DNA of 64,000 nucleotides from Grifola frondosa (GCA_001683735.1 LUGG01000009.1:1550001-1614000); one strand, 5' to 3'; counted from the stretch's first letter, positions 10,651 to 24,299 are shown. Program-made: numbers and translations. The notes: generated from the sequence alone by a model not told the origin.

Positions 10651-13600
10651 ATGCTAACGCGCTCTCACACAAGAGAGCCTCTAACGGAGTATAACCACGA
10701 TAATGTTTCCCCATCCTCCTCGTCAGAGCAGAGCTATCCACACCACCTCCACGCTATTCCGCTTCCCGTGATGTCTCGAGCGACATCACAGTGCTCCTCG
10801 GCGTCGTATTCTTCCGCCTCCGAACTCGTCCCCCACCGCCAACCCAAACATGGTTATCGCACCTTCAGCAAGAGATTGTTCTCGTGGAGCTGGCGTCAAG
10901 AGAAACTGCCGGACTTCGAGATGAACCAACAAACTCTCCCACCACAGGACAAGGGTGGTGGTGATGCGAGCTGCGAGGCTTTGAGGCTATGGCACGGCTG
11001 GCGGACCATATTGTTCGACTCATGTACGTGATATAAATAGATCCTCAGCAACCGCTTGCATGCATGCTAAACTGTTCCTTGCACTACCAGGGTTCAATGT
11101 GCTTATTCTGCTCATCCCTGTTACGGTGTGTCCATCCAGTCGGCCTGATTTACCACTATATTGATATATGCATGCGCAGTGGGTCCTGAAATTGTGCACA
11201 ACGCACTCAGACACCTTGGTATTCATTGGTGAAGCCCATTTGTTGCGTTTCCCTCGATTATAGTTCGCTAAATATATGCGCTTGGTGCGCAGCATGTCTC
11301 CTTGCGATGATCCCTCTTGTCAAGGTCCGTTATTGATTAGTTGCAACAAAGTATAGGACTGACATCGAAATATCTTCGCTACAGCTGCATGATCTTGCTA
11401 CATGGGTGCTGTCCAATCGAATCGGAGGCACAAAAACCGGTCTACTCAACGCCAGTATGGTACGTCCGATTCCAAACGTGGCTCTAAACCCGATTTGACC
11501 GAAACATATATTCTAGAGCAATATGTAAGCTTCTGAGAGACCCTATTACATCAGACGCTGATCATAGTCCTCCGTCCGCGACCCGCGTAATTCAGCGTTG
11601 AGTTGGTAGTAGCGGTACGTTGTGTTTGAGCCTAGCATTGCAGCCTGCCAGAATTCATCCGATCATTCTCTGGCAGATCATCGCATTGCGGAAGTGCGAG
11701 CTTCGCGTTGTCCAGTCTTCATGTATGTGCCTGTCTAGATCTTTCCTCAATCCCTCGCGAAATCAGTTGGCTAATCATGGTGCTTTACTAGTAATTGGAT
11801 CCATGCTGAGCAAATTGCGTGAGTTGTTTTCTCATAGCGAGATATGTTCATCCAGCAGCTCACATTTCGATGATCTATTTCCTTAGTCTTAATTCTCGGA
11901 ATGTGCTTCTTTGCCGGTGGAACTCGGTTTTCTGAGCAGGACTTTGATTCTAGTATGTATATGCCATCTGTATATTGGCCAACGCCGGAAAATGCTCATT
12001 CTTGCCGTCAGCTGCCACTCAGATTCACTCTTCATTGCTTAGCATCAGCGTCGGTGCTGTGCTGCTCCCGCAGCGTTCCATTTTGCTCTTACGTACAGCT
12101 CGGAAGATGCTGTCGAGGCGGGAACCACCCTAGACCAACAGAAACAGGATCTCCTTCGAATGAGCCACGGCGTAAGCTTAATGTCCATTAAGCTAGCTTG
12201 GCATGCACCCGCTAATTCTCTTCCTCCCACAGGTTGCCATCGTTCTGCTATTCAGTACGTGCATATACATATACTACATCTTGTCTACGTTAACGAGCGC
12301 CACGCCGCAGTATACGGCTCATATCTACTCTTTCAGCTCTGGTCCCACCCTCACCTCTATCAAGACAACACGAAGCCGAGCGACAAGCTTCCCGTTGCGG
12401 CTTCGGTTATTTCTGTCACCTCCCGTGTGCGCCGGACGAGCAACACAATTCGCGAGCGGATCTCGCTCACGCATCTGCGCTCCACCTCCAAGCGCTCCCT
12501 CCAGTCCCTCTCGATCCCCGCCCATCCCGTGCAACTTCACATGGAGAAGGACAGCCCGCTCGAAGAGGCGCCAGAGACATCCTTTGAGGAGCCGTTGTCA
12601 GCGGGACCGGGACCATATGTGCGCACTGCGTACCTCGTCTCGCCTTTCGGGACGACGTCGCAGGTGACGCTGAGCGAGATCACCCCACCCCCGCAGAGTA
12701 GCGGCAACCCCACCGTACGTCTCATCCCCGAATACGAGCGTCGTAGGGACGACTCGCCGGAGTCGGCATCATCTTCTGACGAGGAGCGGCGGTCCCAGTG
12801 GCGGCGCGTGGGTGATGGTGAAGACTGTAACATGAAAGGGAGGAGCAGGACGCGCGTGAGCGAGGTGCTTTCAGCGTATTTCTCAGAACGCGGGGAGGTC
12901 GTGGACGGCGCGAAGGTTGACGGGGACGTGGATGCGCGGGAGTTCGCAGGCGAGCATGGGGAGCCGAGGGACGGAAGTTCGTCCCCTCCTGCGCTCGAGG
13001 TGGATAAGGAGCCAGAGCCGATGAGCTGGACGTTGACGATACTTCTGCTCACGGTCGTCACAGTGGTCAGTCTTTTTTCGCGCGCACAAGGTGTGTACTG
13101 ATCTACGTATGCGCGGTCATAGCTGGTCGCCATCAACTCTGAGTGGCTGGTCGATTCTATGGACGACCTGTCGCCGACGATCAGTAAGGAATGGATCGGC
13201 TTGATCTTGCTACCTACTGTCAGTTCCATTGCAGGTGTGTACCTACTTCGTTCTTCTCTCTCGTGCGCTCATTCTCGCGCCATAGAGTGTGTCACTGCGA
13301 TCAACGTGTCAGTGAAGGACCAGCTCACGCTGAGTATCAGCGTCGCGGTGGGATCGACGATCGTAAATCTTTCTCGATTGACTATATGCGCATGATATTG
13401 ATATTCGATTGGCTTGCGCACAGCAAACGGCGCTGTTCGTTATCCCGGCGATGGTCATACTGGGATGGGTGCTCGATAAGCCGCTCGCACTACTGTTCGA
13501 CCCGTTCGAGTCCGTGGTATGTCTCCAGTGTACTGTCCCTTGCTCACATGCTGATCCTATTGGATGTCCGTTTTCAGGTGCTGTATATATCAGGTATGTA

Positions 13601-13927
13601 TTAACCACTTTCGACCGGTAGTCAGTCGTGTACTGACGGATCTGATGTAGTTCACACCATGGGATATGTAGTTGCCGATGGGAAGTCGAACTGGCTCGAA
13701 GGCGTAATTCTCGTCTGTGAGTTCACTCGACCCTACTAGGGCGGACTGTATGCTGATCCTTCGTTGCTCTTATAGGTCTGTACATTGTCATCGCCGTTAC
13801 ATTCTGGTTCTATCCTGGTGATTATCTATCGTTATGATTTGATGCAATCTGGCAGACTGACATGTGTTTCTCTGCAGGCTCGAACTTTTCTAGCAACCTC
13901 GCCGTATGTGTCAACTCGACCCTCTGA
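10651..13927 (+). CDS. Vacuolar-type Ca2+/H+ antiporter (CAX/VCX1 family)
   Basis: Twenty exons join to about 707 residues. The first half of the CAX core is carried by exons 11091-12254 (for example LLNASMSNIVELVVA, IIALRKCELRVVQSS, MCFFAGGTRFSEQ). A hydrophilic insert of about 250 residues follows in exon 12311-13065. The second half contains NVSVKDQLTLSISVAVGSTIQ and VDSMDDLSPTISKEW. The paired polar repeat helices are the cation-binding signature of the family, which exports cytosolic Ca2+ into the vacuole. Exon 11517-11524 is only 8 nt, and exon 11596-11614 only 19 nt. Exon 12012-12171 needs one extra base near 12067-12072 to read through LLPAAFHF. The start at 10651 is the first in-frame ATG and is uncertain. 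Confidence 0.9.
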
Positions 13928-14315
13928 ACACATCCGCATGCATGATGTATGTCTCATGCCTTCGCACATACTACGGACCCGGATTCGCACGGACCTCATA
14001 GAGGACGGACCATGTGCATGGACATTTGCGTCCACACATTCACGCCCACACATTCTCTAGCATTGTCACTAGAACCACTGCACCGTTTACCGTAGATGCA
14101 CATACTGTATTATACTTACGTATACCTTCGAGGACTTGTAGCAACTAGCCGGTGCCCATGTCCGGATGGATATAGATTACAATATCGGATTTCTCTTATT
14201 AGTACAGGTTCCTCGGGCGTAGATACATATAGGAGAGTCAGTGTTCATAGAGCGCATCGAAATTCAGGTTACGTAGGCAATGCCACAGCACATTCAAGGA
14301 AGGCAGCTTCAGTGA
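13928..14315. other. Intergenic between convergent genes
   Basis: Spacer holding the two 3' ends. It has some direct and inverted CACACATTC/ACGGACC-like words, but no gene or clear terminator. Confidence 0.45.
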
Positions 14316-15189
14316 TCACAGCATGTCAGGGACTCTGACGAGAACGAAGAATTCGTAGCCTTCGGGCAGAGTGCCCAGAGGCCATCGCGCGACGGCCTGG
14401 TGAGCTGCGAGCGCGGCGAGGGGCTCTGCATGGTCCACGAAGAACTTGGTGTCCGCGCAGGAGACCACGGTGGGGTCGGCGGGGACTCCCTCGAACAGCG
14501 TACCGTGGAGCGTCGCTTTGTTGATGTATGTGACGGGCGCCGTGCGGATGACGGAAGGGCCATGGGTTTTGATGAAGTCGAGATCGATCTCCGCAATAGG
14601 GATGTCTGCAAGTACATGAGCACACCATAAGTCGAGGGTGTTGTATCGGAAACCCGGCTCACCAGCTGTCGCTCTACGACGGCTTTGCATGCAGCGGGGT
14701 GGGTGGATGCTATCCCGAATGCCGTATGCTCGGGACGTTTCAGATTCCTGATTAGCTTGGTGGCGATCCCGCGTCTGCGGTAGCCCATTTTGACCACCAG
14801 CTGCGTGATCCAGCAAACCGTGCCTAGAAGACGCGGTTAATTATCAGATTCGGACGGCGCGAAGACACTTGCCTCCGGGGAAATTCCATGTAACGGCGCA
14901 CGCGTGCCCTACGAGTTCGTGCCCTACGTGGCAGGTGGCAAGAAGAGAGTTTCCTGCGAGGTATCCGTTCCTGAGCGACTTGGGATTGATCTTGACTCGT
15001 TCCCCTGATAGGAGTTATACGCGAGACTGATATTCAGAACACTGATGGCGTACCTGGTTCATGCTTGTCGCTCGTTTCCTTGGCTCTGGGGCCCCACACA
15101 CCGTAGTTGTGAGAGTAGAGAGTGGCGCATTTTTCAAGCTGGTCTTGTGTGATCTCAGAGCCGGTGGTGGTGGTGAACGAAAGAGACAT
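14316..15189 (-). CDS. GNAT-family N-acetyltransferase
   Basis: Exons 15189-15054, 15004-14873, 14823-14663 and 14605-14316 give about 239 residues. The acetyl-CoA binding loop is visible as QLVVKMGYRRRGIATKLI, following a WITQLVV strand. The N-terminal YSHNYGVWGP and C-terminal TKFFVDH and LPEGYEFFVL blocks match a basidiomycete GNAT subfamily of unknown substrate. The intron after exon 2 has a GC donor (GCAAGT). The last junction is one base short: CTG joined to ACATC should be CTGG joined to ACATC. This fits loss of a G in the run at the donor near 14662. Confidence 0.8.
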
Positions 15190-15423
15190 GATATGGACGA
15201 GCCCGATCGGGTTACTGACGTAGTGTTCAACTTCAATGAAGGCGGGCGGATACGGTAATGACAAGTGCATACGCGATGGTCAAGCAACCTTCTCCGCTCT
15301 ACAGTTTGTGCTTTCTTACCATTACTTTCGGACTAGAAGAGCTATGTGCATGCATTATCCCATGGATCAGCGAAACGGTCCTATGAACCACCGAGTGATA
15401 TTCTCCAAGCACCACATGACGAC

Positions 15424-17253
15424 TCATTCATCGTCAAGTAAAAATTCCTGTACGACCGCCTTCATCTCCTGCTCCGCCATCCTAGCCATCCCTGGCGGCG
15501 GAAGTGCCGTCCCTTTTCCTCTTGCGTACTCCATCTCTAGTATTGGTGAGACACTTGTCCACACGGGCAGGGGCACGCTGGGCTGCTCCACACGACTTGT
15601 GCCGCGGCGAGATGTAAGCGTTGCATGGCAGGCATAGCACAGATGCGGCGCCAGAGATGGCGGGGAGTTGAGAGGCGCATCAGGCTCCCCGCGGTCGGGC
15701 GTATCTTGGAATACTGGCTCACGAATGGCTGTGCGTGCTTTCCAGAGCTGCACGCCGGCTTGTGCGGGGCTGTATACCAGAATATGAATATCGACGAATG
15801 CAGATGAGGACGGGATGCTTACCGCTCGCAGAGTACACACAGCCCCGCGACGTCGCCCTTCGGTGCGAGCTTCCCGCACGTCCGCACGATCGTCGATACC
15901 GTCGACGGATAGTCCTTCTCCAAGCCAGTGATAAAGTCTGCACAGAGGGATGTCATGTCAAACATAAGCGCCTCCTAAATATGCAGGAAGGCGCGCACCT
16001 TTGGTGAGCTCGCCGATTCCCAGACTGGCGCCGGACGCATGCCGCCTGTCGAGCCCAACAACACTGAGGCCCCTCCACCACAACCACGCTGCACACTCCT
16101 TCGCGCCCACATCGCGCAGGGGCCTCACGATGCGCACGCGCCGTTTCCCTCTCGGCCGCGCGCTGTTTTCCTCGGTGCCGTCTGGTGCCCACTCTTCCTG
16201 GATCTCCTCGCGCACGTTGAAACCCGCGCCCTGCGAGATGCCGGAGATGAGCGATATGGCGAGGCTGGTGAGAGATGTGCCGAGTAGGAGATGTGAGGAG
16301 GCGGTTTGTAGCGCGGTGTGCAAAAGGAGGAGGCGCGTGAGCGTCTGAATTGAGGAGGAGACGGCGGTGGGTGTGGGAAGCGAGGAGAGATAGGTGTGGA
16401 GGGACTCTAGAGGGGTAGAGGGGCTTGAATGGGAAGTAAGCACGAGATCTAGGGAATGTGATTAAGTTGCAGGATAGAAGAGTAACAAACGACGCAGCGC
16501 ACCTTCCTTCGCAAGGGAGACCCCAAGGTAGGATGAAATGGGAATTCCACCGACTTTCTCCCACCATGTACGATTGAATGCATCCTGTATCCGAAGGGAA
16601 ATGAATTCGAAGTCTTCGTACCGAGCAACGATCTCAGCAATTTCAGCACTTCTGTCCTTCATCTACTTCAACAGCCTCAGCCGCGGGGCATCTTCGCAAG
16701 AAGATACAAGACATACCCCAGGGAATGCATCGCAGACCTCGACGTAGCACACAGTCACCTTCTTCCACACTCGCTCATGGCGTGGATGGTCCCTTCCGCC
16801 GTCCGTTTGCATGGTTGACCGGTCGAAGGCGATATAACAGCGGTGCACGAGATCGAGTAACACGGCGGACCCTAGTCCACCGGAATATCCAAGAAGCAAA
16901 TTTCCTGAGGGTTTGAGGGCTGTGCGTCGCGGACCATCTGGTTTCGAATTGACCGAGGGCTCGAGAGCACGTCGGAATCTGTGCGTTACGAGCGGAAAGA
17001 AGCAATCTCTGCATCAAGGAAGCAAACATTGGTGAATATTCAAACATGCAGAGAATCAAAACACACTTGCAATACACGGCGTGTCGGATTACGAGGTTCC
17101 CTCTGGCGACCTTACACCTTACGCAGATTTTTGTCTTGTCGTGCTTAGGCCGACCTGGAAAAGTAAAAGTTGATGAAATGGGGGATGCAGTCATCTGACA
17201 TTGAACTTACGCTGCATAACTGCCTCTGCATCCGTGGGATTTCCGCAAGACAT
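15424..17253 (-). CDS. CTU2: Cytoplasmic tRNA 2-thiolation protein 2
   Basis: Seven exons (17253-17211, 17154-17067, 17008-16717, 16662-16503, 16448-15999, 15937-15823, 15769-15424) close in phase to 497 residues. The N-terminus carries the Cys pairs CVRC and VYCKDCF. The PP-loop-like LLLGYSGGLGSAVLLDLV and a C-terminal CVLCERPAQAG and LCYACH follow, as in Ctu2/Ncs2. With Ctu1/Ncs6 this protein thiolates U34 of tRNA-Lys, -Glu and -Gln using sulfur from Urm1. The gene is divergent from the uridine kinase-like gene, with about 210 bp between start codons, so both promoters are compact. Confidence 0.92.
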
Positions 17254-17461
17254 CTTGGCTGGCAAACAGCTGGCGAAACGACAAATGTAATAATTCGAAT
17301 CAAATTCGAAGTCAAGAGGTGAAATCGGAGAAACCCGAGCGTAGGTTTAGGTGTTACCGTCACGGTGACATGCGTCACAATCGAGGGGTCTTAAACGTCA
17401 CGTCCTATATTCGGCCTTGTACACATCTGTGTCGCCATTTACTCAATCCCAGTTATCCTTC

Positions 17462-19956
17462 ATGTCTGAAGACCAGCTGGAGGTTCCTATTGTGATTCAG
17501 CCACAGAGTACAAGACCACCGCTATCGAGAACAGTCACCAACGTCCTTGGAACCGCCCGGACAGACATACTCCTTCAGGCCAAGAAGAATACTGTGCTCA
17601 AATCGCATGGGAGGCCACCATGGTATGTGGGAATGCAGTCATTACGTGTCACTTGAACTGCGACGCTATGTTCAGGTACGGGGAGGATGGCACACCAATC
17701 TGCGACGCGTTTGTCATAGGCATAGCTGGTACGTTATGTGATAAGTCGCGCAGCCACGACAACAATTGATTAGTAGCACAGGAGGGTCTGCTAGCGGAAA
17801 GGTACGATGATATATCGTCATAATGCATCACTTGTGCTCACCATGGCCTTCCGCTGCTAGACGCACGTCGCTCGCCGTATCGTCCAGTCGTTGGGATCCA
17901 TCCCCACCGTTATCATCTTATCCCAAGTAACTATACGTATCCTCCATCTCAAACGGTTAGGTGCTCACCAATCGGTATAGGATAGTTTCTATAAACGTCA
18001 TACCCCCGAAGAGATTGAGCTCGCCAATGCGAGTCGTTTTGATTTCGATCATCCCAGTTCGTACCATGTACGTTATCTTGACGCCCACACTAATATGACC
18101 CGTTGTCTCCAGATGCTATAGATATGCCATTATTTGCATCGGTATGTCCCAATATTCTTGCATATCTTAAAGAGACACGAGGCGTACTTGAACCGTGAAG
18201 ATTTATCCTTCCCTTTTCATGCTGCCCACCAATACTCGTGTCATTCCAGTGTCTCGCAGACTTGAAGTCATGTAAACAAAGCAATATTCCCATCTATTCA
18301 TTCACGGAACATCAACGCCTCGACGAGACCAAATACCTTTATGGCGCTGCTATCATCATAGGTTGGCGCATGTTTTATCGATAAGGAACCAATTAACGGT
18401 CTTGGCAGCGGAAGGGATCCTGGCACTTCATGATCCCGCACTCCGAGCTCTGTATGATTTGAAGGTTTGTCTCCTTTTTCGTTATTTCAACTGTTTTTTC
18501 ACCCATGTTGTGTCAGATATTTGTTCAATGCGACTCAGACCTGATGCTTGCTCGTCGAATCCGGCGTGATGTCAAAGAACGAGGTAGAAGTGTGGAGGGT
18601 GTGCTGGAACAGTATGTACATCTCATAATGCACTCCGTCTCGTCACTAAAATTTCAATGCTACAGGTATCTGCGGTATGTCAAGCCCTCTTTTGACAACT
18701 TCGTGCTTCCAACATCTCGACACGCAAATATAGTATGAATTACACCCCACATACAACTCGTGTTTTGTGCTTAATCCCTTTCAGATAGTTCCTGGGTCAG
18801 ACAATGCGATCGCTATCGACATCATCTCCACTCACGTCCGCCGTCAACTAGAAGAACGTTCTACGCGTCTCCGGCAGCACATGGTGGGGCCTATACCCCG
18901 CAATCTCTCTCCAGCATGTTCTACGGGGCCTCACCATAACGAGCATCTCAATCACCTCAATCTGACAGTCTTGCCGCAGACTCCGCAACTAAAGGCATGT
19001 CTTCATCAGCAGCCACAAGTGGTAGTACTCATATAGCGCACATATATAGGGCATCTTCACCATTTTACGTGACTCGACGACGAGCCGAGGCGATTTCATC
19101 TTCTTTGCTGACAGATTATCCACGTTCCTCGTCGAGAAAGCCACAGAGTGGCTTCCTCATCGGACAAAAGTGGTGACAACGCCCATCGAGGAAACATACT
19201 CCGGCAAAGAGCTAGCTGCTGAAGTGAGCTTGTCCCATTGTGCCAGCGAGTCAGACTAATTCAGCATTACACAGAACGTGTGCAGTGTTGCGATCTTGCG
19301 TTCGTAAGTGTCGTGGCCGATCGCACTTTTTTTGTCTCACAGTCCACCAGCGGCGGGCCACTAGAACGCGGACTGAGGCGTGTGATCAACAACATCCCGA
19401 TGGGCTCGCTATTGATCCAGTCGGACGACAAGACGGGCGAGCCGCTCCTGCTGCACCTCCTTCTTCCCGTTTGCATCCGCGAGCGACACCTCGCACAAGA
19501 CACCTGGGTCCTTCTCCTCGATGCGCAGGTACTGCTTTTGTCTTCCACTTTCCCTTTGACAGTCCCTCAGCTTGTATTTGTGGATGCAGATCGGGACGGG
19601 GGCGGCGGCGTTCATGGCAATCCGGGTATTGCTGGACCACGGCGTCGCGCAGGACCACATCATCTTCATCGCGTTCCTCGTCTCGGCGAACGGCGGCGTG
19701 CGCGTGCTGCAGCGTGCATTCCCACGCGTGCGCATCGTGTGCGGCGCGGTCGATGAGGGGCTCCGCGAGACATGGGCGACGTGGGCGGAGGAGGGCGACG
19801 GCGCGCGCGGGACGATGCGCAGAGCTCGCGTGAGGGCCGGAAGGTGTGGGTCGTCGAGCCCGGGATGGGGCATATAGGTTCGTGCGTTCGGGCTAACCCA
19901 CGGCTGCTGTAAGACTGACAACTGTGTGTTTGCAGGGGATCGATATTATTTGTAGG
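17462..19956 (+). CDS. Uridine kinase with C-terminal uracil phosphoribosyltransferase-like domain
   Basis: Sixteen exons give about 544 residues. The P-loop is GIAGGSASGKT, split by an intron. DSFYKRHTPEE, FDFDHPNAIDMPLF and AEGILALHD are the uridine kinase blocks. The second half contains SGGPLERGLRRVI, MGSLLIQSDDKTGEPLLLH and the final PGMGHIGDRYYL, which are UPRT-like. Fungal Urk1-type enzymes phosphorylate uridine and cytidine in pyrimidine salvage. The intron after 18994 has a GC donor (GCATGT). Exon 19590-19877 is one base short in the GGG run at 19809-19811; with one more G the conserved C-terminus reads through. Confidence 0.9.
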
Positions 19957-20499
19957 GGTTTGCATACCCGGTCTGATCGTGGCGCACATTTTCGTTTTTC
20001 CTATTGCTTAGTATGACTCCTGCATTTGGATACACACTATGATGTCGGACATCTCACTAGACCTATGATAGCGCATTCCCTTTGTCCCAGCGTGGCCTCA
20101 ATGCAAGAAGGTAATGGGGTAGCAACGTATACCTCTGGATCGTCGATCTGATCATATCGCACTTGACCAGCAATACATTGGGGACTTTGCGTCCAACGTC
20201 GAATATCTTCTCTTCCACTCTTTGATCAGATGCCACAGCTCATCTGACGATAAAAGGCGTATTGAGTGATATCCCATTTCGCGCAGCCCACCCCAAATAA
20301 GGCAGGTCAATAAGATCTCTTGTGTACGTAAGCGCAGTAAGTCTTAGGTCCCTTTGAGTCACTAATCATTGATTGGGAACATTGGCATGTTGACTCGCAT
20401 ACAATAACACCGCCCATATCTTCATCGTGGTAGATTGTATCTTGCCCCAGGCGATACAAGTGTCTTGTCTCGTCCATATTCTCCGACCTCATCATCAGC
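19957..20499. other. Intergenic with promoter of the aminotransferase gene
   Basis: No coding signal. The region lies between a gene end and the start of the next gene on the same strand. Confidence 0.4.
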
Positions 20500-22462
20500 A
20501 TGACGGCCATAGATCTAGGTGCAGCGTCTGCCGACGAGACCCAGACGAACACTTATGATGCAACCCAAAAGCCGCCCCTTTCGGTCATGCGTTGAAGCCT
20601 TACTGGGCATTTGATCCAAAATATATAAATCTAAACCACGGTCAGTGGCAACAATCTGGTCCATCGAGGGCCCGCGTTCTTACAAGCTCTTGCAGGCTCC
20701 TACGGATCGCTTCCTCTGCCTGTTCTGTTTTCTTGCACCCAGAATACGATTCTCGCAGAGCGGAATCCCGACAAATTCCACCGCGTCACGTACATGCCTA
20801 TGCTCCAGGAGTCCAGGCATGTACCGAATTATTGTGTGATCGCAAAGCATCCACTCCTAACGCATGACCGCAACTACGCAGGAAACGCGTGGCGGAACTG
20901 GTTGGTGCTGAACACGACGAGATCGTGCTCGTGCCTAATGCCACTCACGGCTTGAACACCGTGCTTAGGAATTTTGAGTGGAAGCAAGGCGACGTCATAA
21001 TTGGAGGTCAGTAAGGCAAATGTCTTACAGTAGTGCTGTGGGTTGACACCCGCCTTAGCATCGACGACATATGGTGCCATCTCTCGCACCATTCAATACC
21101 TCGCGGATCGATCGGAACAGCCGAGACCCGAAGCGTATAGTATTCAGTATACATTCCCTATGTCGCATGCAGAGATCCTCGACGCCTTTCGTGCACGCGT
21201 GCGGGAGATCAAGCAGCTCCACGCAAGCACCGAATTCAGCGACGCGCCGTTGGAGTCGCTGGGCTACGAGGAAGGTAGCAAGAAGAACAAGTTCGTCGCA
21301 GTCATAGACTCGGTGACTGCCAACCCTGGGGTCCTCATGCCCTGGAAAGAGATGGTCCGCGTCTGCAGGAAGAAGGCATTTTGGTCTGTTGTGGATGCCG
21401 CTCACAGCATCGGGCAGGAAGTATGTCGCTGCATTAGGGCGACATACGCCTACTGATCTTGTGCAAACTCGCCTAATTTTATAGACGAATATTAACTCAG
21501 CGAAGCGAGGCCTGATTTCTGGATATCCAACTGTCATAAGTGGCTTTACGCGAAACGGGGCTGTGCCACTTTATATGTGCCCAAACGGTCAGTATGTCAT
21601 TCCTCCTCGAGCCGTTTCCTTGGCATCCATTTGAAACCGATTCTCACTTCCTCATTTCACAGTAATCAGTACATCATCAAGTCTTCTATTCCGACGTCGC
21701 ACGCGTATGTTTCGCCTACTGACACAGAACAGGCCCTGCAATTCCGGGATGGGTACGACACGAATTTCGTCCTGCAGCATGAATGTGCATTTTCCCGTTA
21801 TCTTTCAAGTTCATGGTTCTGATTTAGATGACTTGCAGGGACTGGGACGATGGACTTTATTCCATACTTGAGCATCCCTGCAGGTATGCACCAATGCCGC
21901 TCTAGCTCAACCTGCAGCCTCACCCGCCCACAGCGCTCGACTTCCGCAACTGGCTGGGAGGGGAGGCTGCAATCAACGAGTACTGCCACGAGCTCGCCAT
22001 GGCCGGCGGAGAGAGGCTCGCCAGCGTGATGGGCACGAAGGTCATGGACAAGACCGGCGAGCTCACGCTCAACATGGTGAGCTCATTCCCGAGAAGATCG
22101 CACACCTGATCTGAGCGAGCGCTCGTCCCGACGTAGACGAACGTCCTACTGCCGCTGCCCGTGGAGAATACGAAGGGCGAGGTGTATTCCGGGGAGGTCC
22201 TGTCCGCGATCAACAGCCAACTCAGGGAGAAGCTGCTGTACGAGTGGAATACCTACGCGGCACACTACTTCCACGCGGGTGGCTGGTGGTGCCGGTGCAG
22301 CGCACAGGTCTGGAACGAGGTATGAACTTCGACTCGTTGACCCGTCATTCCTCATGTTAACCCTTATCGTTCCAGGAATCGGACTTTGAGTATCTGGGGA
22401 AGGCATTCAATGCAATCTGCAAGGAAATCAAGGATACCCTTCTCGCAGAGAAGCGTAATTAG
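20500..22462 (+). CDS. PLP-dependent class V aminotransferase (isopenicillin N epimerase-like)
   Basis: Ten exons (20500-20640, 20696-20816, 20882-21006, 21059-21420, 21485-21587, 21663-21784, 21839-21883, 21934-22076, 22137-22319, 22376-22462) give about 477 residues. Landmarks are the N-terminal [31 protein letters not shown], and the lysine in [20 protein letters not shown] that should bind PLP. The family includes cysteine desulfurase-like lyases and epimerases; the substrate is unknown. The intron after 20816 has a GC donor (GCATGT). Two exons are each one base short: the T run at 20579-20581, and near 21494-21498. With those bases added the frame is continuous. Confidence 0.88.
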
Positions 22463-22710
22463 CATATATACACATACACATAGATATATCAAATCGGAAA
22501 TGTTACACGAAGATAAATATGTACTGTGATTTACGTAGAAATCCAATGTCGATGAAACAATTCTAACTATGATAACGCAAAATGATCAGCTAAAGGCATC
22601 AACCAAGTAGTATCAAGTTAATATTATCGGAAGCAGTAAGACAGTGTCCCACTATTGATCCATCCGACAGCGACGGTGCCTATGATACACGACCAAAGGA
22701 GGTGACGTCA
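22463..22710. other. Intergenic between convergent genes
   Basis: AT-rich 3' flanks of the aminotransferase and F-box genes. Nothing else was seen. Confidence 0.4.
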
Positions 22711-23919
22711 TCAATCGACGTGAGCAAACCTTAGAAGGTTGCGGGCAGACGAATGAGCAAAAGCGCTCCGGACGCGGTTCTCTATGGGCGCGATATCTGG
22801 TCCGAAGACCGAAGAGCCCCGCGGAATTTGAAGTACACCTCGGAAAGATTGGAAAAGCGCGGCTGCGAGAGAATGAATGCAAGCTCCACCAAGGGTATCA
22901 TGCAGAGGGACTCCAGAGAATGGCATTTGACGACGAAGCGCACGCTTTTTAGCAAGGGCGATTCCAGCTCGGAGAGCACGAAGAAGTTGTAGGGCATTAC
23001 GCTGAGTCGTGAGACGTGGATATGGAGTGTGAGGGAGGTGAGAATCGGTAGCGGGGCTATATTGAAAGAAGTTGTGCAGATGTCTAGAAGGTCGTTCGCA
23101 CATCAAAAGGACTCCACTACCAAGGGTATGATAATACATACCATTAGGATCAGGCATATCATCAAATCCAATTTCTAGATCCAGCAAGGAGGATGCGAGG
23201 GATTGCAAAGCGTCCTTCAAAGACAGAATATTCGCCCACCGCAAGCGTGTGCATGACAGTCTCTCGATAGAGTGATGAAGGGATTCGGAGACAAGCCACT
23301 TCAGCACCTTGTAGTCGTCGCAGCTGCTCGTCAGCTCGACAACTTTCACCAGCGGGAAAATTGTAGGGCGTGACAAGACCTTGTGTTCATCCTCACATTC
23401 TTGCGCGAACGCAATTGTAAGAACTTCCAGATGTGGCAAGGAATGGTAGAGGTCAACGAATATATCAAAACTTGTTAAGACACAACCCCAAAGGCTCAGG
23501 TGGGTGACAGAGATGAGGCGCTGGAAGAATTGCACATTGAGAGTATCATCTATGGTAAGCAGAGCGAGGTCGAGCTTTTTCAAGGAGTCGAGGCGTCCCG
23601 GTAACCACACTGGTATGGAATGCAACCAGTTATCGAGTGCAATCCGTGCAGGCGATCCATAGAAAAGATGCCAACCACGCCTTCAATCTCGAGAGTCGTG
23701 ATGTAGTGCCCGACCTCTTCGAGGACTCTAAAAGTTTCGTGAACGCGTGGCAATTGGTCCAGTCGATACAGATACTGCGAAACAGGTGATAGCGAGCTGG
23801 GAAGCCAGCCCGGCAAGTGAGAGCACATGAAACGAGTGTTGGCCTATAATCAGTGACGCAGCTTAGATGGTCTATTACTGGTCGCATAACTCTGGAGGTA
23901 TCCGACTCGACTCTGACAT
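22711..23919 (-). pseudogene. F-box/LRR-like gene, frame-broken
   Basis: The start reads MSESSRIPPELCD, then VIDHL, RPTLVSCALTCRA and RYHLFRSI. That is the F-box pattern of basidiomycete F-box genes, which are substrate adaptors for SCF ubiquitin ligases. Leucine-rich segments follow (SLKKLDLALLTI, VTHLSLWGCVLTS, LPHLEVLTIAF). One intron after DMPDPN joins PLPILTSLTLHI. The frame changes at about 23880, 23713, 23650 and 22790, and each change is repaired by a single base. The gene may therefore be intact in the living genome and broken only in this assembly. True decay is also possible, since this family turns over fast. Confidence 0.7.
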
Positions 23920-24299
23920 TGGTCTGAGTCGGTTATGCAGCAACCTACAACTAGATGTATTATATCACAACCAGAGCCAGAGTAACAACTCATACCTCGA
24001 GTTCATTGCTTCAATAATGATTAAAAGTACGCCGCACGACGGGGGGTCGAAGGCAAAATGCTCGTGAGCGTGACCTATGCATGTGTGACATATGTTACCT
24101 AGCGCGTCTGTCTGTCATGCCTACCTTCGACGTGACGCGTGACGCCTCAGAGACCACATACTTACCCCCTTCCTCAGATGAGAAGAGAGAGCATCCTTGG
24201 GCGGATGCTGCAGACGTTGATGGAACTTGTGTAGGAGCTTCTTAACTGAAAACAATTTTTCTCATTTGTTTTCAGATACCACTGCTCACATTCGTTACC

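Noticed and set aside
12537..13229. 230-residue minus-strand frame
   Set aside because: It lies opposite the antiporter's large exon; the plus-strand reading has matching splice phase and conserved flanks.
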